Positions 51,256 to 62,488 are shown, numbered from the stretch's first letter. The stretch is 64,000 bases of DNA from Opisthocomus hoazin (GCF_030867145.1 NC_134433.1:10243216-10307215), one strand, 5' to 3'. The notes: generated by a model from the letters alone, not told the origin. Numbers and translations are program-made.

Positions 51256-51400
51256 ACAGAGGGTGCTTTGGAAGGAAAAGTTTCATGATTTAATATCAAA
51301 GTTATAATAAAACACTCGCTTGTTTCAGGACAGATGGGTGGGTTCATCCTGCTGGCTCAAAGCAGCGAGTCAGGCCCTGCCGACGAGCAGCAGCTTGCAA

Positions 51401-51455
51401 GAATCACAGAATCATTAACGTTCGAAAGACCTCGAAGATCATCAAGTCCGACTGT
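51401..51455 (-). mobile_element. CR1 LINE 3'-end remnant
   Basis: The plus strand reads GAATCACAGAATCATTAACG, then GACCTCGAAGATCATCAAGT, the reverse complement of a CR1 tail. Only about 55 bp remain, just outside the orphan CpG island. Confidence 0.82.
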
Positions 51456-52574
51456 AAACGCCTGTCCAGGAGACGTATTTCACCTGGTTTTCCTGGGGAG
51501 GGGGTCTGCGACCCCACTGGGGCCCTGCTGTGCGGGATCAAGAGGAGGATCCAACCTGAGCAGCAAAGCCAGCCACGCAGAGCTCGGGAAATGAAAGCTT
51601 TTTAACCTGCCCGTGCACCTGTGGGTTTCATTCTGACTCCACGCGGCCCCCTGGTGAGAAATCTGCAAAGCAGAGCAGTCTTCAGTAACTGAGGGTGGGA
51701 TGTGGTCATGGCCTTGCTGGACTTGCAAGGACTTGCTCAAGCTCAGGCACCAAGAGCCGAGGAGGTAACAAAGGAAGCAATCGACTTGTGCTTGTCAGAC
51801 AGAAAAAAAGGGCAGGCCGCACAGCCAGAACATTTGGCCCCCCTGAGCACATACCACAACGCCCACTCCATAGGGCCAAGTCCCACTTGTGACGACACAA
51901 CATACCATGCCAAGAGCCAATCGACATATAATAATTGACTTAGTCCCACCTCACCAAAAGATTTTCAAATGTATAAAACTGGCACTTGAAAACTCTCTTT
52001 GGGGGCAGGAGCCAAGCGAGAACTTTACCTGATGGATGGGTTGACAGGTCTGAACCTCTCTTCCCCCCCTCCTCCCCGCCAAGAAGGGATGCCTTTTTGG
52101 TAAGAGTCGCGCCTCTGACTTTGTCAGATGTATCCCTGAGAACACATTGTTAACTAAAGCACTAAACCATTACCTTGAGCTCAACTTCTGCAGACAGTGC
52201 ATTTATCAACAGCAGTCCTGGATCTGTGATACCTGTCACTTGAATAAATTACCTGTTGTTTCAACTTTGCGACACTGTTTCAGTGAAAGTCCTTGGAGGG
52301 GCTCTGACAGGCAAGTTGAATCTGATAAGTGGCTACACGCTTAACCCTTTAGACATAAACCATTGACCAAGTCTGGGACTAAGAGTAGATCCAGCTGCAC
52401 CTAGACTCCTCTCTGAGAGAGAGTTTAGAATGCAAGGGGGTCTGCTCTGAACCTTATGACTCAACAGGAGGGCTTTCCTTTTGCCGCTTATCTGACTCCT
52501 TTACCCCTTTTAACGTGACGTGGGACCATGAAAAATTCAGCTGGGAAAAACTGTGCTTTCTAATGAATAAAGAG

Positions 52575-53079
52575 AGACCTCCCCAGGAGTCCTGCCTCCA
52601 GCTCTGGAGCCCTCAGCACAGGACAGACCTGTTGGAGCAGGGCCAGAGGATGTCACAGCCATGATTCGAGGGCTGGAACCCCTCTGCTGTGAGGAAAGGC
52701 TGGGAGAGTTGGGGCTGTTCATCCTGGAGAAGAGAAGGCTCCGGGCAGACCTTATTGCAGCCTTTTAGTACCTGAAGGGGCCTACAAGAAACCTGGAGAG
52801 GGACTTTTTACAAGGGCATGGAGTGATAGGACAAGGGTAACGGCTTTAAACTGAAAGAGGGGAGATTTAGGTTAGCTATAAAGAAATTCTTTACTCTGTG
52901 GGTGGTGAGGCCCTGGCACAGGTTCCCCAGAGAAGCTGTGGATGCAGTGTCCAAGGCCAGGTCGGACGGGGCTTTGAGCACCCTGGTTCTGGTGGGAGGT
53001 GTCCCTGCCCATGGCAGGGGTTGGAACTGGATGAGCTTTAAGGTCCCTTCCAGCCCAAACCATTCTATGATTCTGTGAT
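52575..53079 (+). mobile_element. CR1 LINE 3' portion, about 500 bp
   Basis: The longest CR1 copy in the window. It includes the end of the degenerate coding part (CAGGACAGACCTGTTGGAGC, GGAGAAGAGAAGGCTCC), the 3' UTR landmarks (GGTTCCCCAGAGAAGCTGTG, CATGGCAGGGGTTGGAACTG, AAGGTCCCTTCCAGCCC) and the terminal ATTCTATGATTCTGTGA. The coding remnant is broken and inactive. Confidence 0.93.
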
Positions 53080-54117
53080 AAGCCCAGGACACCAGAATGG
53101 AGTTTGGAATGAGATGAAAAGAAAGGAGAAGGCAAGGGGCAAAGCAAGGAAGAGGGAGCGTTACACCGGCTCCTGCCAAGGGGGTTGAGCAGGGGACTCT
53201 CTTTTACATGCTATGGAATCAAAAGCTAAAAAGCACTTTTACGCTGTACGTGAAGCTGCAGTCCTACCCACAAACAGACTATGTTTGTATTTCCTTCCTG
53301 CCCTGCAAGCATGTTTCTGCAGTCTAGTGCTAGCTTGCTTTTCCACACTATTTCATTCTTTCTCATCTCTCAAAAAAATTTGTTGAGCACATACCCAGGG
53401 CACACTCATCCACTGCTGCACGAGGCTTCTCAAGGCTTTGCAGTCAAGCCCACAGCCATCCCTGCTCTCAGTCCTCTCACTGTTGCCCCAGTCTCAGTGC
53501 CTTTGCTGCAATTTTGCCCCAAGGAGGGAGGCAACAGCGAGGAAGCTCCAAAGTGGCCCCCTGCATGGATCACTTTCACAGGGAAAAGTCGTGAGACAGT
53601 ATTAAACCATAACTTTAATTATTTCATCTGAAAGTTGTATATGGTCACAATTTCAGTATAAAATTATTAGCTTTCATGTGCTTTGTCAGTACAAAAAGGT
53701 AAGAAAATTGAATCTGGTATTGCAAATGTTGGAAATGAAGATACGCAGATCGTGGCTTCTGCATGGGACTTTCTAGCTTGCTGTCCTGCTTCCCAGCTTC
53801 CAGAACTGTATCTCTGACTTTGCAGCTCTAAAAGCTTAATGGAACACCAGCTTTTCAGACTAAACGAGCAATGACATATGTAAATGCTAGAAATTGGGGG
53901 ATTTCTTCTAAACTATTTTTTTTAATTGTCTCTTTCCTCTGATATGCTCTGGCCACTGGAAGAGTGCCAGGGAGAGGGAAGTAATAGCTCCGGAGGGCTG
54001 GGCTCCCAGCAAAAACCGGTTTTGAACATCAGAGAGAGCTAGAACGGTCCAATGAAGTCTGTGGACACTGGTTCTTCATCACAGGAAACACAGAGGAGAA
54101 GAAAATAAAACTGGCAG

Positions 54118-54159
54118 AGAAGAAATGAAACTAGCAACAAAGTACGTTTCATTTCTTCT
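54118..54159. repeat. 14-bp perfect inverted repeat with IRF-like GAAATGAAAC arms
   Basis: The left arm AGAAGAAATGAAAC (54118-54131) and right arm GTTTCATTTCTTCT (54146-54159) are exact reverse complements around a 14-nt loop. Each arm contains AAATGAAA, fitting the IRF core AANNGAAA. The two GAAA blocks are spaced by one base, not the two of a classical ISRE. It lies 1.2 kb before the Schlafen start codon. Confidence 0.8.
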
Positions 54160-55367
54160 AGATTTGAATGAAGAGGGCAGAAGAGAAAACAGGTAACAGA
54201 CTCTGGATTCTTCGTACCCCATTTCTGCTGCGCATCATTCTGGGACTTCAATATTCAAGGATTTAAAATTGGTATTTCAAATATTGATGTTTTAGCCCAG
54301 AGCTAAGAAGAAGAGGTGGGGGTAAGTCCTTTTCTCTGTCACGCTAGGGGAGTCTGAGATCTCAGCAATCAGCCAGGCTGTCCTGTTGCAGCTAGAGGGG
54401 TGCTCATGGAACTGGATGGGAAAACTCCTCTATCTGGGAGGAAAACTTAGCCCACACTAACATCCTTGCTGCTTTAGTTGTACCATCACTCAGAGCTTCG
54501 GGGAGCAGAGCAACGTTCCTCAGCAGAGCTAACTCAGAGGAGAGGCAGAGAAGGCAGGAAAGCTGTCTCCTGTATCAGATCTGGAGGAGATGCTCGTTGG
54601 AGTTTTTGTGCCCTGCAGCTCTCTGGCTTAATATTTGGCCACACGGAAGGCAAATCTGTGCCCCTGGAAATAAGCTGCGCTCCTGTCACAGGCAAGATCT
54701 CTCGTAGGCACACTTTCATTCATTTCCAGGTGCGTTTGTACCACAGATGTGTTTTGTAGCAAGGGGGGTGGATTTCATTGTCAGGAACTGACTTAAAAGT
54801 GATGCAGATGCAGTTTGCCACCATTTCAACGCATTTGCCTGTAGTCTGAGTACCGATGGCAACCAGCTGAGATTCAGCCATCTTACTAGCAAGAGTGGCC
54901 AAATAGAGCTGAAAGTAGAAGGGTCAGTTGTTATTATTTGTTAGTTGTTAATCAGTAAGATTACTGGATTCTTAAGAGGGAGGTGAGGCTTAGCACAGCC
55001 TTTTCAGTCATTACAGGGGAAGAGGAGGGGGTGTGCAGTCCGGGAATATGCAAGAGGATGGTGTTGAATGGAGTAATGAGCCTGGCTGTAGAGGAACTAT
55101 TTGAGGCTGCTTCTGTGTTCAAGGGGAAAGATGGCAGCAAGGTCCCTACCTCCCCTCATGCTCAGGGACAGAAAAATAAACACCTGGGCACTGGGGACAA
55201 ATTTGGGTTTTAAGCAAGCACTCTGTTTTGGAAGTAGAGGAATATCCCTGTTGCTCTAAACTCTGTGACTCGGTGTATTTATTGTTCAAAGGATGGCCAC
55301 TGTTTAGCTAATGTTTTTGGAAATCTTTGGAAGATTGATGTAAGCAATTTTTTCACAATTGTTTCAG

Positions 55368-56476
55368 GCCCAGAATGGCTCTTGAAGAGGATCAACAGCA
55401 GCAGAAATTCTGGCTTAATTTAGCAACAAAGTATCCTGAAGTAGTTTTGTGTGTTGGAAAAATATGTTTTGGTGAGAAAGCAAGAAAAAAGATGCCAAAA
55501 AATTCCAAACAAGACCAAAAATACACCCTTGCCCGTGCAGTGTGTGCCTTGCTAAACTCTGGAGGAGGTGTCGTAAAAGCAGAGATTGAAAATGAAAACT
55601 ACGACTTAGAGAGAGATATGATTGGACTAGATTTAGAAGAGACGTTTCGGTCTCTTCTTTTGTTTCCAGACTGGAGAAAATACCTGGACTTTGAACAGCG
55701 AGATAATTACCTATTGATTTTTATTAAAACCTGGAGCAGGAAACATGCATCTTTAACCTCTACAAGTTCAAATCCACGTATCTGTAGCCTGGGTACTGGG
55801 CTGTACACAAAATGTGGTGCTTCTCTTTCCCACATGAGCCCTGTTGAAGCTTTTGTGTTCCTTAAAGGAAAGCAAGATGAAGCCAGGAGAGAGCGTAGCC
55901 CAGGAACACCTGCTAAGAACAGGAAGACAAGGGCTGTTGAAGGAGACACAGTTATTAGAAATAATACTGTTGCCCAGTTGTTTGATAGGGACCAGCTGCG
56001 ACATGGGGAGACATTGACATTCACAGAGTCAGGAGATGTGGAATTTAAACACTATTCAACTGAAAAATTTTTGACTCGTGTCAAAGAGATGTTACCTCAG
56101 TATATCGCTGGATTTGCAAACACACGTGGCGGGTATTTATGGATCGGTGTGGATGATGACAGCAGAGTGCAGGGATTCAGCAGTGATGATGAGGAACTAG
56201 AAAAATTAAGTCTCCTAATCAATTCCATTCAAAACAAATTAACCCTCTTCCATTTCTGTGGGAGTGGATATACACACAACGTAAGGTATGAACACAAAAT
56301 CTTCAAAGTGTACCGCCAGGCTGGAGATCACTGTGGCTACGTCTGTGCTGTGAAGATTCAGCCATTCACTTGTGTCGCGTTTTCCGAAGACCCGGACTCA
56401 TGGCTGGTGGAAGGCAGCACCATCAGGAGACTGAGAGCGGACGAGTGGGCTGCGAGGATGACCGCTGCCGATCCAG
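55368..56476 (+). CDS. SLFN: Schlafen exon with start codon, residues 1-367 (RNase core)
   Basis: The acceptor TTGTTTCAG ends at 55367, followed by 7 untranslated bases. The ATG at 55375-55377 has A at -3 and G at +4. The exon holds the complete Schlafen core and ends GATCCAG|GTCCAAA, a poor donor that lacks the usual A at +3 or +4 and G at +5. The end was set by phase with the next exon (Asp368-Leu-Ser-Lys). Confidence 0.9.
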
Positions 56477-59400
56477 GTCCAAAAGAGCCAGGACAAACCC
56501 ATTCTGGTTTCGATATTTCCTCTTATTTTCTTGCTCCTGCCCTGGCAGTGTTGTTTGCCTTAGATAGTCTTACCTGCATTTCAGTGTTCTTTGGGCGCCT
56601 GACCAAACCAAACAGTTTGACTGCTTCAGGTCCTTGCCAAATGCCTGTTCACAGGCAGAAGTGCTGCTCACATTCCTTAATGCCTGCTTCAGGCTGCAGC
56701 AGGTCCTGGTGACTAGCAGCTTGTTAACGCCAGTCTTAGTGCCTGCTTTTGCTGCATGAACTCTCCTTGCCTCCAGTCGACTGCTTTTGAAGTTAGCTCC
56801 CCGTGCGTGTGGTTCTTTACGTAATTGCTGTAGTCTGTGGCAATCACCATTTGCAAATTGCCATTTGCTTTCAGGCTTAATCCCAGTCTAGCAAGCTGAG
56901 AGCTATCAACAGATAAATTGTTGGTTGGCCTATTCTTGGGCAGTGAAAGGGGTATCACTAGCAGAGATAGAGGTCACAACAGCAGCTAATGAGATAAGGA
57001 AACCGAGAGCAGTTCCATGGTCCATGGCCTGAGCCTGTTCTGTTGCTGATCAGCTGCTGTCCATGTGAGTTGCAAGGCTCCTGTCTATGCATTGCATTTA
57101 TTATTTTAAAGAAGAGCAAAATATTTAAAACCAGCATGAGGACAGCTTGTGGCTCTTGCACGGAGGGACAGCAAATGCTCATGCTGTATCACATGTTTTT
57201 ATTTCTTTTTTTCCAGATCTTTCAAAGTTTTCCGAGACCTTTAGGCTAGAGCTCAGTCTGACAGAGGGGCCACCTCTTGCCAAGCCAGTTTATTCACACC
57301 GGGGCCTTGACAACGTTGATGATCTTTGTAAGCAACTGTTTCCAGGTAGGTCTGCATATTGCTTTCACTGTCTGGTAGGTTTACAGCATGAATCTCAAGG
57401 GCATGGTCAAGGTTAAAGATGAGTTTGAAGACATTCTTTGAACAGGTGAAAGAGATGGAAGTAGTTTGCAGATCTGACAGCAACGCTGCATTCAAATGCA
57501 TGATGACCCCCTTCCCCATGGACTGATCTTCTGCCAGCTGTTGATCTGTGTACGTGAAGGAGCTCAGCTAGCTGAACTTCTCTGGGGAACAAGCACAGCC
57601 ATGCCAACATCTTTTTGCAATCCAGTGAAAATGGGAAAGACAGGAGGAGAAGGTCACTTGGAATCAGCCCAGTGTAAATACATAAAGTGACTGGGGCTGG
57701 GACCAGAGTGAAGAGTCTGCTGCCAGTTACAGTCCAACATTTCTGTGGCATTGCAACATCAGCCAGGTTGTCCAGGGGCTTCTGTATTGAGCCGTTATTG
57801 TTTCTTTGTTTACCCGCCAGCTCTCCTAGGCAAGGTTGGCAACAGCTGGTCCTGTGCTGGCATTTTTAGCAAAGGGACTGAGACCTGGGTAGGAGATGAG
57901 GACTGAGTTCCCTAAGCGAGTAGTCTTTGCAAAAGAATCTGGAAACACATGGAGTGGTTAAGGAAAATTTTGAAGAATTAGAAAAGGTATTTCAGGCAGC
58001 TATGGTCTGTATTTGTAGCCTTTCACCAACATTAATTCCCACCGAATCATTTCAGACAGTTGGATTTGCTTGTCTTATACTAACACTAACTGTTTCTTCT
58101 GCTTTACCTTGTTAGTGAAATCCGACAAAGTAATATATACTCCAGAAAAACTCAGCAAAGATCTCTTCCAAGAGCATCCAGGGTTGGATATTTTAATGGA
58201 AAATCAACGGAAGCAGATTTCTGAGGGAGTTCTGATATTTTCCAGAAGCTGGGCTGTTGAGGTTGGCTTGCCAGAAAACCAAGACATCATTTGTGATGTT
58301 CTCCTAATAGCCAAGTATAGGCCACCTATCCTCTATACAATCTGTAAGCATCATGTCTCAGAGGATGTGTTTGAATACTCAAGACGCATAGCCTGGAAGC
58401 TGAAGGAAAAATTAGTCAACACTGGGGGCTATATTCACAAATTGTGTATAATACCAAAGGTACTGACTTTGCCTCCTGGAATTACCTGTGGAAAAGAATG
58501 GGATCTGAATATTCAAGAGATGTATCCTCAAAACTACAGCCTAATCAACAGTGTCAACTTGAAGGCCCTCTTGCGTGCTCTCACAGTAGCTCTGCTGACT
58601 TTTAAGTCCTTTTTAAGTGACCATGTTGGTTCTGAGTTTTTGAACCTCTTGACTGTCAAACAATACCAGCTGCTGTCAGAAAATCTTCACAAAACTAAGA
58701 AGCTGTATGTTTATGGTCTACCAGGAACAGGGAAAACTATAGTGGCCCTGAAGATCATAAAGAAAATAAAAATTATGCTGCAGTGCGCACGAGAAGAAGT
58801 TCTTTATGTATGTGAGAACCAGCCTCTGAGAGATTTTGTGCAGTAAGTATTTCTTCCAATTATTCATTTCAATATCCTGTTATTTCACCAGCATTTTTAA
58901 ATAGCTGAGTACTGATCAGTATAATTGGTATGCTATTTGGTCCACCACCATTTGCTGTGTTTGAAGTGCATAGTTGGGATACATTTTTTAGTAAGGCTCG
59001 AATTCTTTTCTTGACATCCTAATAAACATGACTTCAATAGCATGGGTACGCACTTTGTTCTGATCAAGTATAACCAGTAGTTTGCAATGCAGAGATTGTT
59101 TTAATCTCCTTCTGTCTCTTCTGTAGACGGAAAAACATTTGCCAAGCTGTGACGAGAGTAGCCTTTTTGAAGGCCAGCTTTAATGATGTGAAGCACATAA
59201 TAATTGATGAAGCACAGAATTTCCAAGATGGGGAAGGTGATTGGTATAACAAAGCCTTGAACATAACTTCATCACCGAATCTCCCTGAACCTGGCTTTTT
59301 CTGGATTTTCTTGGACTACTTGCAGACAAGTCACTGCTTCTCAACTGGTCTTCCAGAAGCAACATGGCATGATCCTGTTGAGTCGCTAACCAAAGTTGTT

Positions 59401-59913
59401 CGTAATGCTAACAGTATCTATAGCTATCTAAGAGAAGAAATGGAAATGATTGTAAAGCACTCTACCTTAAGTATTCCCAGCCGGCGTTTGGAAGGGTTAT
59501 TACGCAGAGCCATGTGTGCTCATGCTGTGCAAGGCTGTACTGAAATAGTAAGCAAACTAGACAGAAATGGAATAGTGAAGTATGTGGCAGAACATTGTCG
59601 TACATATCTTACAAAGGGTTACTCCAAGAAAGATATTGCTGTTCTGTGCTACAGCGATGAAGAAGTAAAAGCATACTCTGGAATACTGGCATCAGAAATG
59701 AAGAAGTCAAATATATCATTAAGAAAATTGGAGGGAGGGCTAGAGGAGCACACTATTCTTGACAGCATCCGTCGTTTCTCTGGCTTAGAAAGAAGCATTG
59801 TGTTTGGTATTATTCCTCAATCCTTTCCATTTCGGAAACATATTTTGAGAAATATATTGGTCTGTGTAGCGTCCAGAGCTAATTTAAATTTACACTTGTT
59901 ATTTGATAGCTGA
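55368..59913 (+). CDS. SLFN: Schlafen family protein, long (group III-type), complete coding sequence
   Basis: Long Schlafens cut tRNA or rRNA with an N-terminal horseshoe-shaped RNase core and carry a C-terminal superfamily-1 helicase-like part; mammalian members restrict viruses and respond to interferon. The coding sequence starts at 55375 (exons 55368-56476, 57217-57345, 58116-58842, 59127-59913) and joins in frame to 914 aa, close to human SLFN11 (901). The AlbA-type core has TESGDVEFK with the catalytic-type Glu218 and Glu223, and GVDDD with Asp260/261, equivalent to the E/E/D triad of SLFN11 and SLFN13. The linker motif reads SWAVEV (455-460; SWAVDL in human SLFN11). The helicase part has Walker A GLPGTGKT (611-618), Walker B IIIDEAQNF (677-685) and RFSGLERSIVFG near the end. 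Ligand changes are described separately. I cannot say which mammalian paralogue is closest. A candidate poly(A) signal AATAAA is at 60410. Confidence 0.93.
57217..57345 (+). CDS. SLFN: Schlafen exon, residues 368-410
   Basis: The acceptor is TTTTTTTCCAG. The exon encodes DLSKFSETFRLELSL through PLAKPVYSHRGL to QLFP, matching the linker of long Schlafens (SGPPLSRPVYS in SLFN11). The donor is CCAG|GTAGGT. Flanking introns of 740 and 770 bp show no recognised elements. Confidence 0.92.
58116..58842 (+). CDS. SLFN: Schlafen exon, residues 411-653 (linker and Walker A)
   Basis: The acceptor is CCTTGTTAG. The exon contains SWAVEV and the P-loop GLPGTGKT. The donor is GTGCA|GTAAGT, phase 2. Confidence 0.94.
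59127..59913 (+). CDS. SLFN: Schlafen terminal exon, residues 653-914 (Walker B to C-terminus)
   Basis: The acceptor is CTTCTGTAG. The exon encodes RKNICQAVTRVAFLK, then the IIIDEAQNF Walker B, LWIFLDY-like FWIFLDYLQTSH and RRFSGLERSIVFGI, ending LHLLFDS and TGA at 59911-59913. No cluster resembling the C-terminal nuclear localisation signal of some human long Schlafens is visible. Confidence 0.94.
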
Positions 59914-62215
59914 GAACAGGTAGCCACATAGAATCTCAGCAAGGCCCTGATTTTTCAATGCTTATGTATGTTTGAAATTTTTTTACTCTATGTCTGAAGT
60001 CAAAGGATTTCGTTTGTAATGGCTTGTCTTCTCTAAAAGCCCAGGTGTTCTTGGGAAGCCTCTACAGTCTATTTTAAATCAAATGTAAGGCTTCAATAAT
60101 GCAGAGAAAAGAGATACTCTGAATGTCAGTAGAATTGCATCATTCTGTGAAGGCACCCTCCAAGGACATGCAAAACCCGATGCTCAGCCTTGGAGTGTGT
60201 GCAGGTGCACTGCCAAGCGAAAGCCACTGTGCCAAGACAGGAAACTGGGAGACTTTCTGGCTTTCACCAGCTCACTCCCATACTCGTAGAACCGCTCAGA
60301 AAAGTTACCAAACATAGGCATCCAGTGCTAGAAGCCATTTTTAAAGACAGACTCTATTCAGATATCTAGGAAAGTAAAAATGAGGCCTTCTGTCACGTTT
60401 CAGCTAAGAAATAAAATAAGTGGCCTTTACAGAAGTAATTTCCCTACTGAATATCAGCAACAGTCAGTATGAGTTAGAAAAACCCAGTTGCTTTGAAGAG
60501 GAGCTTTAGTGGGAGAAGGAAAACTTTGCATAACCACCCTTAGACACCAACAGCATTGTTGTTTTGGTTTCAGACATGCTGCTTAAACTCTCTGTATAGA
60601 GTTAGATGCAAAGTACTTTTGAGACAGATGCAAAATTCCTAAAACGGGTATCCAAAATTGAGTCATAGAATCATTAAATTTGGAAAAGACCTCTAAGATC
60701 ATCAAGTCCAACCATCCGCCCAACACCACCATGTCTGATAAACCATGTCCCGAGTGCAATAGCTACATGTTTTTTGAACCCCTCCAGGGATGGTGACTCC
60801 ACCACTTCCCTGGGCAGCCTGTTCCTGCTGCTGTTGAAGGCTGGTTGAAAACAAACCATATTGTTTTCCACCACAGAATGACCTGTGGTTCATTTGATTT
60901 GGAAGAACAGTCTGATATCCTCCTAGTGTGATCATAAAGCACCAGTGATTTAACTGAATATGATTACAATAAGGAGAAAACATTGTACACAGCTGGAATC
61001 ACCCTCGAAATAAATTTGCCTTTTAGCTTCAAAATTTTGGCTTTTCTAACTTCAGTAAGCTAGAGGCACTTTTTTTTTTTCCTTAATCAACATACAAGGA
61101 AAGACAAGCCCAAAGGTTCCTTTCATAATTGCCAAACCTCAACACTTAATCATGCCATGCCTATCATATGAGGATCACTGACATTTAGTATGACCAGAAA
61201 TATTTTAATGCGCTTGAATTCACATTTAAATCATTGCCAAGTAAGATTATATTTACTATATGCTTAGATTGTCTTCTCCCAGGGGCCTAGAGCAAGGGTC
61301 TGTGTTGTCCATAGCATGCATAAAGAATCTGTCCTTGAATGTAAACATTTATACAAAAAAGTTTAATGTCATGACCAGCTGGTGTGTTTGCTTCTCATTC
61401 CACTTCTCCCATAAATAAGATATTTTCAGCATTCCCTTTTGAACCAAACACCGTGCCCTGGTGTGAACCTCAGCTTAACCTGTTAGTGCCGGCTCCTGGT
61501 ACAGCCTTTCATGGCAGCTTTGCCTGGGCATTTGAGCAGCACAGGATAGTTTGCAAGTGGTGAAAGCTCAGCCAGTGCTACCAATTACTCCAGCTTCCCG
61601 GGTACGATGCAAGGCTGCAAGTAAGAGTTGCCTTAGATTCTCCATTTGCTTAATAAAGGCAGAACAGGAATTCCACATGGAGCAAGGTAGTGAATTTATT
61701 AAGCATTCATCCACCATCTTCACACTTTGGCACACCACTTAAGGCTGTTTAAAAACACCATAAATGAACAAAAAAGCACACAGCTAAAACCCAACCGATT
61801 TTCTGACTACAGGACAGAAGGCATTTAACCTTCCCTGTTCCACCAATGCTAGAAATTCCAGAAGTACCAGGAGCTGCAGATGGTTGCAGAACAGACTTCA
61901 GCTCAGCTGAGTTTCCTTCCAATAGCCCCCTGGCACATTCCCAACACAACCAACTCTGATTGGGCCTGGAAGCTTTCATCATTATCAGCTGAATGGGGGC
62001 AAAGAAAGGATTTACTCCATCTGGGAATTACTCAGATGGACACTTCCCAGGCAAATGTCCCCCTCTTCCTCATACAGTTTCTGATCCTCCAAAGTTGTCC
62101 CCAAACTATTCTGTGCCTTGACAATGGCACTAGCTTTTCCTCACGGCTCTCACATTTCCACATTTGTCAGTAGCTTCCCCCCACCCCCCCTGCATTGAGC
62201 CTTTTTGGAAGCTTT
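59914..62215. other. Convergent 3' flanks of Schlafen and UNC45B
   Basis: Candidate Schlafen poly(A) signals are AATAAA at 60410-60415 and 61009-61014 on plus. A candidate UNC45B signal is TTTATT at 61695-61700 (AATAAA on minus). One CR1 fragment sits at 60663-60838. Nothing else was recognised. Confidence 0.6.
60663..60838 (-). mobile_element. CR1 LINE 3'-end fragment
   Basis: The plus strand reads TCATAGAATCATTAAATTTG, GACCTCTAAGATCATCAAGT, CCAGGGATGGTGACTCCACC and TTCCCTGGGCAGCCTGTTCC. This is the reverse complement of a CR1 3' end, of the same type as the copies at 15435 and 51401. Confidence 0.92.
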
Positions 62216-62488
62216 TCATTTCCTCATGCCTGAGAGAGGTTTGATCAGCCCGTAATCCATGAACCTTGTGAGGCAATCACGTGCTACATTAATGACGTGC
62301 TGCTTCTTGCAGTCATCTTCTTGCTTGCCGATGTACGTCAGGATCTCCAGGAGCTCTGTCTCCACCAGCTTCTTCGCTAGGTCTTTGTCAGCACTGATTA
62401 AGTTGAAAGCGATGACCAGTCCCCGGTGCTGCACTTCCACGTTATCGTGCAAGCAGAGCCTCTGCAGGATTTCAAGCCACTGCGTGGT
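62216..62488 (-). CDS. UNC45B: UNC45B terminal exon
   Basis: This exon has 90 codons from [15 protein letters not shown] to the stop. The acceptor CTCCCTTGAAG is weak, but phase and family sequence fix it. The 893-bp intron before it (62489-63381) shows no recognised feature. Confidence 0.92.
   Translation of the reverse strand, partial: TTQWLEILQRLCLHDNVEVQHRGLVIAFNLISADKDLAKKLVETELLEILTYIGKQEDDCKKQHVINVARDCLTRFMDYGLIKPLSGMRK

Larger units (their letters stand above)
51256..55367. other. Intergenic: Schlafen 5' flank with CR1 copies
   Basis: It contains a short CR1 piece (51401-51455), a longer CR1 (52575-53079) and an inverted repeat (54118-54159). A CCAAT box lies at 54049-54053. Non-coding Schlafen leader exons must lie somewhere here or further left, because the first coding exon has an upstream acceptor, but I cannot place them. 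Confidence 0.6.

Noticed and set aside
51256-52560. Possible box C/D snoRNA downstream of the orphan CpG island
   Set aside because: I found no convincing pairing of RUGAUGA and CUGA boxes with a closing stem.
54101-54131. Classical ISRE upstream of Schlafen
   Set aside because: The GAAA blocks are one base apart instead of two, so it was recorded only as an IRF-like element within the inverted repeat.
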